A stretch of DNA of 64,000 nucleotides from Gonatopus flavifemur (Eukaryota > Arthropoda > Insecta > Hymenoptera > Dryinidae): contig JAFFJZ010000002.1 in the NCBI GenBank assembly GCA_018340375.1, positions 47,574,001 to 47,638,000 of the forward strand, in the 5' to 3' direction. Numbering within the stretch: position 1 is the stretch's first letter; each line of letters begins with the position of its first letter. Below, piece after piece: positions 1 to 13,503 of the stretch. A program made the position numbers and the translations under genes. Below the pieces are notes generated by a model. The model worked only from the letters and a program-made list of their open reading frames with translations. It was not told where the DNA came from and made no database searches.

Positions 1-2838
1 ATTTGGGAATTACTGTAGCGTAACTGGGATGCTGCAAAGTAAAGTTGTTTCCGAAGTTAAAGAGATATGCGATCGTTCTTTTTTGTCCCCTCAAAGAACC
101 GCATGAATTCGAATGAACAGATGCGAATAAATAGAGAAATAGAGGTAGCGATTGTATAAAATTGAGTGCAAATATCTGGGGGATAGAACGATGGAATTGA
201 AAATTTATCAAGCTACGTTTAATGACAATTCGTTATTATGCACTACTTTGACGTCAATGTAGGCAAGAAAACATTTAACAGAAAGAAGTGAAGCTTTCAT
301 GACAAGCTAGTGAATTTACATATCAACTTCCAAAGCGAGTCGTTCGATAATGGTAGCGTATTGTTTGTAAATCTCACTTGCGAGAAATCAATAGTCTCTC
401 ATGTGGTTGCACATCCTCCTGTTCGAGGCTAGAAGAGAGGAAAAAAAAAGCAAAGAAACACTAACTCGTGGAAAAAGAGATCAATGCGACGTACCAATCG
501 GCAGCAAGGAAACCAACCAGATCCTAAGCCAACCATTTGGGTTTCTTCTCTTTCTTCTCCTTCTTTTCTTAGATTCAGCTTCTTTCATGTAGTTCGAATG
601 TACGCATCGTGCTTTAACTACAAGGATACCAAGTACATATGTGTACACGTACACACAAACTCGTATAGAAATAGGAGATGTGACATTCAGTAGAATTGGT
701 ACAGCATTTCTTCGCAGATTCACCGACCCAGTTTATTTGAACCATCTCCTCATACTATACCGAGAGATCTATCGTTCTCAGCATTCCATTTCGATCTCTC
801 TTCCTCTCGTTTTTATCTCATTCCACATCTCTTTTCCTCTTTATTCTTCCAATTCTTGAACCATTCGTTTCAGTATTCACACGGCATCGACACCTCCACG
901 CGGTTTCAAACAATCGCGATTGTTCACCGTCTTGACACAATGTCTCCCTTCGACGAACTCCCAGCTCTCATCTTGGATCTCTCTTTCTCTGCCTTTGAAC
1001 GAATTCAATCGCGAATGCAATGAGAGGAAGAACGAACAGCAAGACCTCGTTCCTCTCATTTCCGTGAAAGAGGATGAACGTTATTGTATTTTTCTATCTA
1101 AATTTTCAAAGGATATTTGGTTGAAAAACGGGTAGATTTATTATTCATATTTTGTTTAACATTGTCGTGCAAAATAAACTGAAAAACGATGTTGTGTTTT
1201 TGAGGTTGCGTAATGAGAGTTGTAAAGAATGTACCTACTTTCGTCGCTTGGTTGGATTGTTGAAAATTTATTTCTACAAAAATTGAATTTAGATGAATTT
1301 TTCATTAATACATTTCTTCGTTGGTCTAATTGCGTAGAGAAGGGTAAAAATCGATGAGAGAAGGGACCAGGGAGTTTTATAGAAACGTTACAATATCCAT
1401 CTTCGACCTATAGGACAGAGACTTTGAAACATTGTATCGTATATGTATTCACACGGAGGATTTGCAGACTTTATATCGATTATTGAGTTCCCTAGCTTCT
1501 GTGCGCGATGAAATACGGCATAACCATCCAACAAGCACGTAGCTCTATGACATTTTCTTTCCAACTGCTTATAAATTTTCATCCTGCACGTACGGACTGT
1601 TTGTGTGTGGATAATGTAGCTATGTTGTCAACGCTTCGAAAATTTCCAAAGGATTCTAAAAGTAGATACTCGTGAAACAATTCTATAGATTGAATATCTA
1701 CGAATTTCTGGAGCAAAATACGAAGAAGGGTAAGAAACGAGATAAAAGAGATGGAACAAAAACAGTTTTCGATAGCGTCGAATTCACGTTTCGAATCTGA
1801 CATGATAATAATTACACCAATTTTCAAAGGATCGTGATCACGGGGAGCGGAACGATAATAATGGACCCGATGATGATGGTTAAAGGAGAAGGTTGTGATG
1901 GCTACATAAAGATACGATCCCGGCCATCAACGGGCTTCGTTGTTTGTGTAATCGTTATCGTTTCGTGTTGGATTTAGAGTCGCTGTCGGATCGAGTTATC
2001 GATAATCGATTGGGAGTTAACAAACGCATGACCATGTTTTAAGCACGTGTTTAAAACATCGACACCCATCCACCCGCAAGTATCCGATCAATTGAAGGAA
2101 CATGTCGATATGTTTATCGGAGAAATGAAAAGTGAAAAGTCTCATTCAAATGGAAATTAATAGGTTTCATTTGATGGATAATACTCTGAGTTGAAGGACA
2201 AAAAATTGATTCTCGATTTTCTTGTCTTTCTTCAAACTTTGTAAATTCTCTTGAAGGTTTAGGAGGATCTCTTCATGCGTACATGGCCATCGCTATAATT
2301 TTAATAATATTCTTCATTAGGGATATACAAATCCGATAATCTTTAATTTTACTCAAGGTGTTGAATTGATAACGAGTTTCTCTCAATTCATAAAGTGAAT
2401 TTGGTAATGACAATCGTTGAAAGGATTGTAAGAAGTGTAACTTTAGGGTCATTGAAGATGATTTGATATGACTGGGTTTTCAAAGTATTCGAGGGTAACC
2501 CTCGATATAAGTTAAGACCAATAAACGTGCTTTGGAATGTGCGATTTCAACAGATTCGTGATTGGAGCTTATTAAGAATTACTTCACACAAATTGGGAAT
2601 CTCTGAAAGTCGAAGAAGGATTATACTGAGTATTCGAAGGATCAAAAAGCTATATCGTGGGTTGATAGAAACTTGAATAATATGAAGAATAATGAATGAG
2701 TTTTCTTGATGATCTTTTAAGAAGACTTCAGAATTAACGAAGGATAAGTCGCAATAGAAAAATCATGGTTCCTGTTAAATGGGCAACGATGGATTTCTGT
2801 TTTTGTTACAAATATGATAAATCCCTCGCTGATCGGAG
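1..2838. other. unique DNA, no gene seen
   Basis: No supportable exon or repeat. Open frames are all under 85 codons and look like chance frames. Positions 1820-2110 are richer in CG dinucleotides than the surroundings, with TATCGATAATCGAT-like words near 2000 and a 26-bp palindrome centred on CACGTG at 2034-2059, so this part may be a regulatory region. That is inference only. Confidence 0.5.
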
Positions 2839-3021
2839 CACGGGAAAAAATTTAGCTGCAGCAGCTTAGTGGCTAGCACGGACACGGACAGCCATTGGCC
2901 ATTGTATTAGCTCCGGTAGCTAAATTTTAGTAGTGACAGCAAGAAAAAGTTTGCATTTGTAGCTAATTTATTTGCAAAGGGTAATTCAATGGCTGTCCGT
3001 GCCCGTACTTTTTCTTCCGTG
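2839..3021. mobile_element. CAC-type MITE, 183 bp, TSD AG
   Basis: Begins CACGGGAAAAAATTT and ends TTTTTCTTCCGTG, an imperfect terminal inverted repeat. It is flanked by AG on both sides (2837-2838 and 3022-3023). Inside, CGGACAGCCATTG near 2885 is matched in reverse by CAATGGCTGTCCG near 2990, forming a second pair of arms. There is no coding capacity. Family membership rests on the ends and the 2-bp duplication shared with many elements in this window. Confidence 0.7.
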
Positions 3022-6000
3022 AGCCGATAAACAGCTATGCCAGACAACCAACACGGATATTACTGGATTTATCTAATCATTCGAGTAATCAACCTTTGAT
3101 GGCCTATTTATGCGCTATAATCGGGCCCAAAGTAAGATCGAAACAGAAGTTTTGACAATAGACGATAAGAATTAATCTCAAAGAGAAAAGATAAATTTCT
3201 CGTAGGAATGAGCTGAATGCAGTCTGATCGGATCAGAATGAGTGATCGAGATAATAATTTACGTATTATCCTATCGATAAGATTAAACGAATGCTGATAG
3301 CGAATGATCGTATGCGTTACGGTTAATTAATCGAGAGTATACGGTTACGTTTAAATTTCTATCGTATCGTATTAATGATCCACGCGTATATATGTTTATA
3401 CGTAGATGATTGATAAGGGTACAAGGGTGTGGGCGAGAGCGAATTCGTAATAGCTGCGTTTACCGAACTCGATTAATAATCGTCGTATTATTGGATCAGA
3501 CATAGTTACCGATATAGTTGACGATCGTCTTTGACAAATACGAATTATGTGATTAGAGCCGAATCATTCCTTTGTCGAGGATAATTGAGACGAATATGAT
3601 GATTCACGAAGGCGCGGTGGTATAATTATGATAAAACATCGACGGATAATTGTTATATGCTTTTGCGTATCAATTTGTCTTTTTCTTCAGACGAGTCAAG
3701 GGAATCAATTTCGTGGATTCCTTGAATCAACTTATTCATGGAAAACACGTTGGAGGAAAAATGATATTTCATCCAATTTTATTTACAAAATATTTCTTCA
3801 GGTGATTGCAATTTTATTCTAATAATGATTGCAATGATTTGTCACGCGAAAGAATACTTTATGGGATTGAAAAACATTTAATCTATGATTGAAATGAGAT
3901 TTAATATGCAAATATTATTTTGTCTCGCCTGTTTCTAGCAGAATGTTATTCGAATCGTTATTTCGTTCTCGTTGCAGAGAAAAACAGAACATGACAGTAG
4001 CGTTAGAGAAGTGAATTATTACTACGAATTTGTGATGACACTAGGTGAAATTTTATTCACATTTTGATGATCAAAAATTTCACGGGGCTCCCATTTGATC
4101 TGAAGGATTCGAAGTGATGAGAGGTATACAAAGAATGCATAAATCTTAGTCCAAAGTAAATGAATAGTACCTGAAATGTGAGAGGAACTTAATGGAATCC
4201 GTGACTTGCCACTCTCCGTATAAACATCGCCTCTGAGAGTATGGCGTTATGGGACGTATTGTTGAGAAGAAATCTTTATTACGCAAGTAGAATGAAAATG
4301 AATGTCTTGACACGAAAGAAGAAAGAAGAAAATAATAGAATTCATAGTGGATCATACGAAGCAACGTTCCAAGCATGAAAATTGAAAACTTTTCATGTTT
4401 TAACTTTCTGGTAGTGATCTGTTATTCTTCAATCATTCTGTACGATTGATTACTTGAGTTTTCCTTTACTTTTTATACGTTTATATAAACGCATTGTAAT
4501 GGAATGAACAATTTGAATGTTTCATTTTTAAATCGTAAATTCATATTTAAGACAGGATTGCATGAATTTTGATCTGATGAGGGTCTCGTGAAGTTTGTAA
4601 TATTCGGCAACGATCAGGATTTTGTTGAGAAGAGCTTATCCGAATCAATCTTTGATAGAAAGATTCGAATCAACGCCTAGTATGTGTGTCTCATGGGGCC
4701 TTTATTGGTCCAGCACGGGTCCAAGATTGGGCCAACTTGAGGCAAAACTTCGTATACGCTAGAGAGGGTATGAGACATGAAGTTGAATTTCTGGGGCGAT
4801 GAGAAGTGCAGCACGTACGTTTCTTAGTTTTTTGCAAAAAGTGTTTTATAAAGAATATATCGAATTTTTATATATATCATTCATGAATATAAACGACCTG
4901 GACATTCTTTCTATAAAAAAGAATTGATTTCGTTTAAGCATCGGAATCATCATCATACAAGGGGTTATATAAGGTTCACTGTCGCTGACAGAGCTCAGAA
5001 GGGAAATTACAAAGTTCAATTCTCAAGGGTTTTGTAATCAGGAATAGCGTATGGATTTTATCTAAATATCTGAATATCAGTATAGAGAGAATTTCTCATT
5101 GAAAATCTGGAATTTGGTTCATTCGTTCGCGAATTGTGAATGAAAAAAGGTAAAAAAACAAGCTAAAGTAAACAAGTTATCACGTATCATAGGTATTGGA
5201 GATGAAACCAGTAGAAACAGATTAAACTAGTCAGACTTGAGAGTTTGAATAAATAGAGAAATATTGTAGAACGTATAATCGATGTTTGGATAATCTGGTA
5301 CTGTTGAGAGGAGAACAAAAATTTTTTGAGATATTTAGTTGTGGTCTACTGCTAGAACTTCCATCCGTTTCAGTCAGAGAAAATCTTGCTGAAAATTTTC
5401 CATAGGATAAACGATAGATTTATCTTTCCTATACTGAGAGGAGAAATTTCAGGGAACAATGGAATATTTAGTTAATTATTTAATATTTAGTTAATTATAT
5501 TTAGTAACTAATTATTTTATTGCAACTGTTCGATTGAATATTTCTGATTAGTAGATTTCATTCTTATCATCCTCTTACGATGTTATTCAACAAATGGATC
5601 CCGTTCCACGGGTCAACTTGGCCGTAAACTTTTTGAATCTCTGTAATGTTTTTTATGCGACATTTACGGTAAAATTTCATACAACATGATACATCCATTA
5701 AAATACCATATGAATCTCTCTCTATGGAAAAATTCTGAGCAGGCATTGCATTTGGCGCGTTTCACAATGCTGTTCTCATCGAATTCTTAAGAGAGTGGAA
5801 CGTTCAATATCAAACTATACCAATAAAACTTGGTAACTTCGCTGCGATGGCTCGATCCTCGCTTTGAAAATCTATCGACTCCCATTGATCAATGAGAGTT
5901 TCTTTAACGGTAAATAACCATTCGAACTTGTTCGGGTTTCAATGAGCATTTATCGTTGCAAAGTTTGCATTGATTTTCATTGATTAATGGGTTTCAATAG

Positions 6001-6596
6001 TTTGTTTTTCCCCAGATAAGGAAAATCAAAGTAGCTGTACTAACATATGCAAGTTTCAGAGCCAACGACATACGTAGATTATTGAATTTTACTCTTCATT
6101 ACTATGTTTTCAACGTAATTTTCAATATAATCATTTTTCGTACACGAGATATGAGAACTGACCGTTTACTGAGAGGTGAACTACTACACGACTATAAATT
6201 TATCCCCTGGGAATGATGAGGTTAACCTCGATTTTACCCTAGTCCTAACAAGGATTAGTAGATATACGGTGGGGATATTCTATACATGGGTTCCTATTAC
6301 CGACATTAACCGACACTTTTAGCCAAAATTCGAACCATAGGGTGGGGAAAAATTCAAGTGTCGGGAGAAGATGTGGGAGACCTCGATGTTCTATGCAGGA
6401 GATATCGAATCACATGGTGATGACCTCGGTAGTATGAACTTGAAAAATTCTATGCTAATCCTAAATATTTCTATTTATTCTTACAAGTCTCTTTTCTCAC
6501 AAATTTCTATTCTTATATATACATGGTATATGAAATAAAAAACATTTATATCCAATCTACATCGATTGAATACAGATGTTTTTTCTTCGATATATA
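3022..6596. other. unique DNA, no gene seen
   Basis: No exon or clear transposon. Positions 3130-3620 are CG-richer than their surroundings (many ATCG, CGTA and TACG words) and could be an old unique or regulatory stretch. A short direct repeat of ATATTTAGTTAATTAT occurs at about 5463 and 5484. A GGCC/GGGTCC-rich patch at 4695-4735 resembles dispersed arthropod repeats, but no boundaries are visible. Confidence 0.45.
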
Positions 6597-6820
6597 CAGG
6601 GTGTCCTAGAATTCATCATTCGCATTTCTGTCGCATATTTTGCAGCCAAAATGCAATCATTTCCCGTTTGAACAAAATTTTTTTGAGGCTGAGTTTTTGA
6701 GATATGAACATTTTTATATTTTTCTAAAAATCCAAAGAACTCGAGAGCATTGTGTTCTCCATACTTGAACCTGACACTATTGGCTAAGTTGGAAAACGGC
6801 GGATTTTTGGGAAATGAAAT

Positions 6821-7459
6821 CCCAATAAACACACACACGTTATTCCAACGTTGAAAGAACGTTAGACTGTCAAACGGACGTCAGTCGTTGATTTCATAAC
6901 GTTGATTTTCAGTTGAAATTTGATAGGGAAATAGACGACCAGGGATTACGTTTTGACGACGTGTAATTTGAACTAATATTTAAAAATAACCATCACACGA
7001 CGTCCTTAAAGTACGTGTTTTGAACGGATTTGAATCATACGTTTAAAATGTGTTTATAACACCTTGTTTTTGAACTTCAATTGAAGATATTCTGCTGAAA
7101 ATGTCGAACGAAACCGAACGATGGTTAAAATTTCAAGGAAGAGCAGGATAGTAAATAGTGTGGCATACTTTCCAAACTCTGTCATACTCAGAAATACTAT
7201 TGTTCTCGATATTGAATGAAAAGTTTTCATAATAATTTGATGGATTCAATTCACGTTTTAGAACCATCATCAGGACACGTCGATATTTGACGTCTTTCAA
7301 ACGATGTTCAAACCGTTGATATGACGTTATTTTATAGTTGAAAAATACGTGATCTGCCGCGACATTTTTACGTTGAATCAACGCAAGAATATTACTGATT
7401 CACAACGTGTGGTTATCGACTGTTTTTGACGTTTCTAAAACGTGCGTGTGTTTACTGGG
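6821..7459. mobile_element. CCC-type element, AACGT words, TSD AT
   Basis: Ends are CCCAATAAACACACACGTT and, in reverse, CCCAGTAAACACACGCACGTT. It lies inside the left arm of the 6597-8801 foldback. The other arm reads AAATTGAAG where this one reads AAAT-element-ATTGAAC, so the empty site is visible and the duplication is AT (6819-6820, 7460-7461). The interior is dense in ACGTT, GACGTC and AACGT words in both orientations. The minus-strand frame at 7133-7381 is a by-product of these words, not a supported gene. Confidence 0.75.
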
Positions 7460-7494
7460 ATTGAACTATTTTATTATTGTTTGTTCCAGAGCTA

Positions 7495-8482
7495 CACGGA
7501 GAAAAATTTGATTGTGAAAATTACTATTTATTGTCGTAAACTAGTATCATTGGAAAATATTGATAATAATTTGTAACCTAAGTGTATTATTTTATACGCA
7601 CGTAGTAAATAATCGTCAGCTACGATGGTGAAAATGGAAATTCAGCATGAGAAAATATATTTCAGTAATAACAACTATGAGCAAACGAAATAAATACCTT
7701 TTCTAATGAAAATTATTACCACTTGACAATAATAGATTTTGTTTGAACAACTATTCTGAATTTTGAAAGCCACGAATCACATTTACTACCAATGACGGGT
7801 CGATATAATACGAGCGCTGATGGTAACATTTTTCAACAGCGCTCGAGATTTTCTTACAACTATCGCACACAACAAGTTGTCCAGTTTAGGTTCCCTCGTT
7901 CAGTTTCTCAATGAAACTTCAAAACAGCGAATTCATAAGTGCGAACGTAACAAAGCGGCTTTAATTGTAAGATTTATAGGTAGATATAAGTACATTATTT
8001 CTAAGTTCAAATCCCCTCCGCGTGATTAGGATTTCTCATTATAAACTGTACTCAAGAATGTATTAAAAACAACATGATTGCAATCAACAAAAATGGTGGT
8101 AATAACTCGAAGGTTGGACAACATGAACTAACAAATGTGCCTGGGAATATGTTTCTTGCAAGTAAATTTTCTTTTTCATTGTAGTGAATGATATTACCAT
8201 CATTGATGGTGAAAATTATTGCCTTTGCTTCGATTTTTAGAGCTCTTGCTTGCAAGAATCTTGAAATAAAGTGTAAAGAAACATTACGATCGCTGATGGT
8301 GAAAAGTATTAGCACTGCTTGGAATCATCAATATTACCTATGTTAGTTTTCCTGAAGAAATTTGAGGTTACCATCGTGATAATTTTATATCCAAGCTATT
8401 CCCAATAGTTTCAGTTTACCAATTTTTATGATGATATTAACCCCGCATTTTACCACTTTCAACCATAAAATTTCTCTCCGTG
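7495..8482. mobile_element. CAC-type element, 988 bp, TSD TA
   Basis: Starts CACGGAGAAAAATTTGATTG and ends AAATTTCTCTCCGTG, flanked by TA at 7493-7494 and 8483-8484. The opposite arm of the host foldback has GAGCTATCATAATT where this arm has GAGC, the element, then TATAACGATT, in agreement with a single TA before insertion. The interior repeats variants of GATGGTGAAAATTATT in both orientations (near 7625, 8195, 8210 and 8295). There is no transposase frame, so it is non-autonomous. Confidence 0.75.
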
Positions 8483-8801
8483 TATAACGATTTGAAATTT
8501 TTGTATCTCCAGCCAATCAGAGTTCAGTAACTTCGAATTATGATAGCTCCAAAACGAACAATGATAGAATACTTCAATTTTTTTTCAAAAGATCCGCCGT
8601 CTTCCAACTTAGCGAATAGCGTCAAGCTCAAGTATGCAGCACATAGTACTTACGAATGATTTGGATTTGAAAAAAAAATCTAAAAATGCTTGCATTTCAG
8701 AAAACCAAGCCCCGAAAAAAATTTTTTCACACGGGAAATTATTGCATTTTGGCTGTAGAATATGCCACAGAAATGCTAATGATGCATTCCAGGACACCCT
8801 G

Positions 8802-11340
8802 TATAAGAATAGAGATATTTGGGATCAGTCATATTCAAGAATAGAGGAATAAAGAATAGACCCTGTCTAAAAAGTCCAATAGATTCCCATAAATTCCCAT
8901 AGATGCAGTGACACTAGCCACTATTAAAACTGATAGGATGTTTTATTCCTATCAGTATTTATCAGGTTTTGCTGATCATACCGATAGAAACCCATAGAAC
9001 CACTCTAAATATAATTTTGCATATTATTTTCAATACCATATCGAGTGGACTGTTTTCAACACTTGTGAATAAATTTTTTCCAATTGAGAATGGAAAAAAC
9101 ATAGGCAGTAAAGGAAGAAAATGAGTAATAGGGTGAACTGAAAAAAAAAATTATCGTTCTTATTACGGAACTGTATGTTTTTTGCAACGCATTGTTGTGG
9201 CAACGAGAGCATAGTTGATACAACGATCCATGCGGATGGAAGGAGGATTCGTATTGTTCTAGGATGGATACCAGATCATTCCATCAACTATATTATCATT
9301 GTCCCCGCATCACCGTTTATTGTTTCTTTCGAATACTTGTCTCAACCACACCGTATCTTCGTAAACACTAGACTTTTTTTCAGGGTGGTGGAACAGAAGA
9401 AAAGAAGAAATAAAGTGTAAATAAAAAGGATGATAAAATCACAGTGAAAAGGGAGTAGAAGTGAGAGACAATTTTTTGGAGGTTAGAGAAAAAGCAGCAA
9501 GTATGGGAAAGGAAGAAGGTGACATCTATAATTCAAACGGAGTATCAGTCGAGAAGATGAATAAGAACTTTAAAGTCAGCACAGAGTGGGTGCTGGAGAA
9601 CAAAGAGGCAGAGAAAAGAGGACGGAGAAAGAAGTTAGTAAAAAGGAAATCCCTCAAATGCGTTAAGACTCCATAGAGGAAGAGCGGGAATTGTACGGTC
9701 GTTTTCTACGGGAGAAAGAGAGAAAGAGAATTAGAAGAGGACGAAGTAAGAGAGGAGAAAACAGCAAACAAGAAACAAAACAACGTGTATACAATGCAAA
9801 AACTGATCTGTAACCAGTGTTTGAAAATAAAACATTAGTAGTGTCTTAAAATATTTAATTATTATCTCATTAGGAGACATTAATTGCGTTGAGGTAAGTT
9901 GTTGATGTTTCATATTCAGAGATCAATGTCTTATATTTTCAACTACATGTTACAGATCAGTTTTCGCAGTGTACGAACAGCTGAAACTGAGAACTTCGAC
10001 AAACAGGAACGCAGCTTCATACAACCAAAGAACAATGGATATTGAGAAACTGAGAGGTATGTCAGAGGTATAGACATGATAATATATCTCGCGGGAAGTA
10101 TGAAAGCGAAAAGAAATGCGCTGAAAAATGAAGTGACGCATCTCAGACAGGGGCAAGAAACACCAAATGGCGTAGATAAGATACCAAGATGAAATTCTCC
10201 GGGAAAAAAGATTACGTAAAGACAGAGGAGGGCCTTGCAAGGGAGGGTCTTCCCAAGCAGCAATTTCCACGTGGTAAAACCTAGGAAACCTTTGATGTTT
10301 TGACGATGTCGAAGAGTCTGTCAGTCAAATAAGAATTCATTATTCTTCTGACGAATTTAATTCTCGCTTTATTGGAATTTCAAAGGGCTAATGGCTACTA
10401 TAGAGAGAGGAATAATTACTCGAGGCAGGAAAATATAATTAGTTATGAATCAACACGAAAGGAAAACTTCTTATATTTGAAAGCCTATTGTATCAATTTT
10501 CCGTGATCCTATCATTCAATATAATTCAATCAATGGAGGGTTGAAAAAATTATGATGAAAAGGTATACCTTATTCCACAATCCGATTATTCCAAGACCTT
10601 TGATGAAAATAAGAAGACTTACACGAATGTAAGGTATCAAAAACAATAATGAATCAAGAAAATTGTTGGGCGTGGCCAGTGAAGTATTGATATGTAAAAG
10701 AGCGTAATGTTGAAAAATCTTCAGGCATTTGCAACATGGAATACCTTTGGGACGTACAACGCTCTAAGCAGCCAAATAACAAATTCATTCCCACCACTCA
10801 ACAAAGTTGAAGAGTTTACAGTATTTTTATTTAAGCCGGTTCACGATTGGAATCAACTTCCACCAGAATATATATTCTGGCCAAGAATTGGCTAAAAATT
10901 GAACAATTAATTTCCAAGAAGTATCCGCAAAGTTCTCGGCGAAATGACTGAAATATGTCATATTGAAGGTGGTTTTGTGAATTTTATGGGCCAAAGTATT
11001 ACCAAAAGATTACCGTCGGGAGATGCAATTTGCCGATCATATTTTGGTCATTTTTTGACACGAATCTAATCATGATCGTTGAAATGAAAAATATTTTTTG
11101 TACCATAATATTATAGAAATATTTCCGGTTATAGTGTTGGTCATGTTTCAAAATGGACCGTCAAATGAACTTAGGGATAAAACAGTTTTTTAACCGCTTT
11201 TACAAAAACGCCCTTAATAACACTTGAAAAAATTTGCTGTTCTAATCAATTGGGTTGTTTTTTCAGCAGTCAAGCCTAGCAGGAAAACCTTAGGCATTCG
11301 CGAGTTCTGTGAAATCTGTGCTATCGGAAAACTGGATACT
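8802..11340. other. unique DNA, no gene seen
   Basis: A small hairpin ACTGATAGG...CCTATCAGT lies at about 8928-8956, in a patch (8865-9000) that begins CCCTGTCTAAAAAGTCC and may be a worn CCC-type fragment. Positions 9455-9770 are strongly purine-rich on the plus strand and give a lysine/glutamate-rich frame at 9461-9676 that I regard as compositional. Overlapping minus-strand frames of 106 codons at 9943-10270 resemble no family I know. Confidence 0.45.
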
Positions 11341-11342
11341 TA

Positions 11343-11609
11343 CACTGAGAAAACAGATATCCTGAAAATTACCATAATTTATGGATTTTCAGCGCTGGTC
11401 TGACCCGAGTCGGAATATTTACTTGCACGAATATCTAAAAGTACCATAATTTCTTGGACTTTTCAGAATAAGTATGGTACTTTCCTTATAGAAGTCCCAG
11501 ATATTATGGTACTTTTAGAGGTTTGTTCAGGTAAATATTGAGACTCGGGTCAGACCAGCGCTAAAAATCCATAAATTATGGTACTTTTTAAGATACCTTT
11601 TTCTCCGTG
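11343..11609. mobile_element. CAC-type foldback MITE, GACCCGAGTC family, TSD TA
   Basis: Starts CACTGAGAAAACAGATATCC and ends CCTTTTTCTCCGTG, flanked by TA (11341-11342 and 11610-11611). The arms contain CCATAATTTATGGATTTT, GGTCTGACCCGAGTC and AAAAGTACCATAATTTC and are repeated in reverse around a centre near 11475. A second copy with the same arms lies at 17768-18033. Confidence 0.8.
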
Positions 11610-12279
11610 TATGAATGCCTCATGAGTATTTGGAAGAGTCAGTGGCGAGGTGAGCCCTCCTCTATCTTTCTCCAACCGCACAGTGGGGTCAAATGCCAAA
11701 AATCTGGAAAAAATACCAAAAATGAAGTCTGTAGTTTTAGATATTTCACCTTCGGGGTGAGGTAAGTAATGTCCCAAGAGTCAGAATTCAAATATAAAAA
11801 GATTTGATCTCTTCTCTCAACTCTTGTATTACATTTCAAAAGTATCCTCTCGTGAGAGGACCACCTCTCCATTCGCGTGAATGAGAGATAGTGAAGTGAC
11901 GACCATGTTCAAACAGAACTGTTCTAAAATGGAATCTACTGTTGGAAGTTTAAAGAATATATTAAGAATTAATGGAATATCAATTTACCAAGTGGCGAAT
12001 AATGGCAAAGCAATGATTGTATGTGATTTTTATACATCTGAATTTGGAAATTTGTTTGGTTATTTGGAGAAAAAGTTGTGTTCCACGCCTTTCCACATCA
12101 CTTCACTCATTGGAGGTTGTAGATGGGGCTCTCACCTTCAAAATGAAAAAAAAAATTAGCTGCCCCTTTTTGCCCCTTTGGGGTTCCGTCATTGTTTTGT
12201 AAAGGAATTATCTTACAGACACATTGTGACAATCACGGAAACCTTGATGACATTGTAAGCAGTTCTCAAATTCGTTTGA

Positions 12280-12570
12280 AAATCGATACCTCGGGGGTTT
12301 TTGAGGTCGCTGATGAACAATCGGTTGTCAGAATTTCCAAATTCAAAATCACAGATCCAATATGGCGGACCGAAATTTTAAAATTCATCGGGTTTCCTTC
12401 ACACTCCGCACTCGGAGGTTTTCGGGGTCGTTGATTACAAATCAGTTGTCAAAATTTCCAAATTCGAAATGGTGGATTCAATATGGCGGACCGATATTCC
12501 ACAATTCATCAGTTTTCCTTTACACTCAGAACTGGAAGGTTTTTAGGATCGCTGATTATAATACAAAATC
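12280..12570 (+). repeat. 122-bp tandem repeats, left arm
   Basis: GAGGTCGCTGAT, GGGGTCGTTGAT and AGGATCGCTGAT recur at about 122-bp spacing (12303, 12425, 12547). Between them are GTTGTCA-AATTTCCAAATTC and CAATATGGCGGACCGA. The copies are diverged. The frames beginning MADR at 12362 and 12483 are the same repeat translated twice, not a gene. Confidence 0.75.
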
Positions 12571-13503
12571 CGTTGTCTTCATGTACATTTTCATACATTT
12601 ATCATTGCGTGCATATTCACCATATCGGATCGGACAAGTTGAATTTCGCAATTTCGACAATCCCCTGGTGAAAATGAAACGTAATTGAAACAGCAACCGA
12701 ACGCCAGAAGAGCGGAGATTTGACAACGGATTGGTACTTAGCAACCTCAAAAATAGTGTTGCCACGGTCCAGAAAACGAGCTATCACGATCTTCACATTC
12801 CAATGTTCTCCAATTAAAATTATGGGGAGTAAAAATTGGTTAAAATGTAGGGGAGAGTGGGGACACTTGCACCATGGGGTGATATGCACCACAGCAGATA
12901 TCTCTTAATTTTCCAAAATTTCTGAACTGTTCTTTTACGTGGCGTTTGCTGAATGGATGACCTAACTCCACACGAGTTCACAGGAATGTGGAATGAATCT
13001 CTGTTTTTTTATTGATATCAAAAGGTTTGGCACTCTCAAAATCGTTTGATTTGTGTCTCCTTAGTTTTTCAGAAAAAGTTTCCCATGATCTGTAAGTGAT
13101 CCCAAACACCACGAAACCAATCTCAATCGAAAGTACAGTCGTTGCACAATATTTTCATGATCCACTTTTTGACTGAAAATATCTGGAATTTTTTTGCGAG
13201 CATCAGTAGTCTGTTGATGCCGTGAGGGGTGCAATGCACCACAGATTGCGGGGATACTTGCACCACTTCCGATGTTTCATTTTTTTTATAGAAACAGGTA
13301 TTCAGAATGATCCGTACACTCGGATGTTCGAATCTGAATGTTCTTCCGAAGAACAGAAGAGAGAAGGAGAGGAAGGAGAGAGAGAGAGAAAGATTCTTTT
13401 GTTCGATAAAATACTCTGTGAAACTCTTTGCTATTTCCATGAATGATCTCACTTCATATAAGTCAGGGGGGATAAACTCAATGAGAGAATTTTCATAATG
13501 AAC

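Larger units (their letters stand above)
6597..8801. mobile_element. foldback element CAGGGTGTCC, TSD TATA, interrupted twice
   Basis: The left end starts CAGGGTGTCCTAGAATTCAT and the right end is its inverted copy (CAGGGTGTCCTGGAATGCAT on the minus strand). Both sides are flanked by TATA. The arms stay similar for about 250 bp: AAGTTGGAAAACGGCGGAT on the left matches AAGTTGGAAGACGGCGGAT on the right in reverse. The left arm is split by a CCC-type element (6821-7459) and a CAC-type element (7495-8482). Without them it would be about 0.58 kb. The superfamily is not assigned; a 4-bp TATA or a plain TA duplication are both possible. Confidence 0.75.

Noticed and set aside
9943..10270. Two 106-codon frames overlapping on the minus strand
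   Set aside because: Overlapping frames of equal length on one strand with no domain point to a chance stop-poor region.
12362..12688. Two overlapping frames both starting MADR
   Set aside because: Both come from the 122-bp tandem unit with ATGGCGGACC and recur at repeat spacing.
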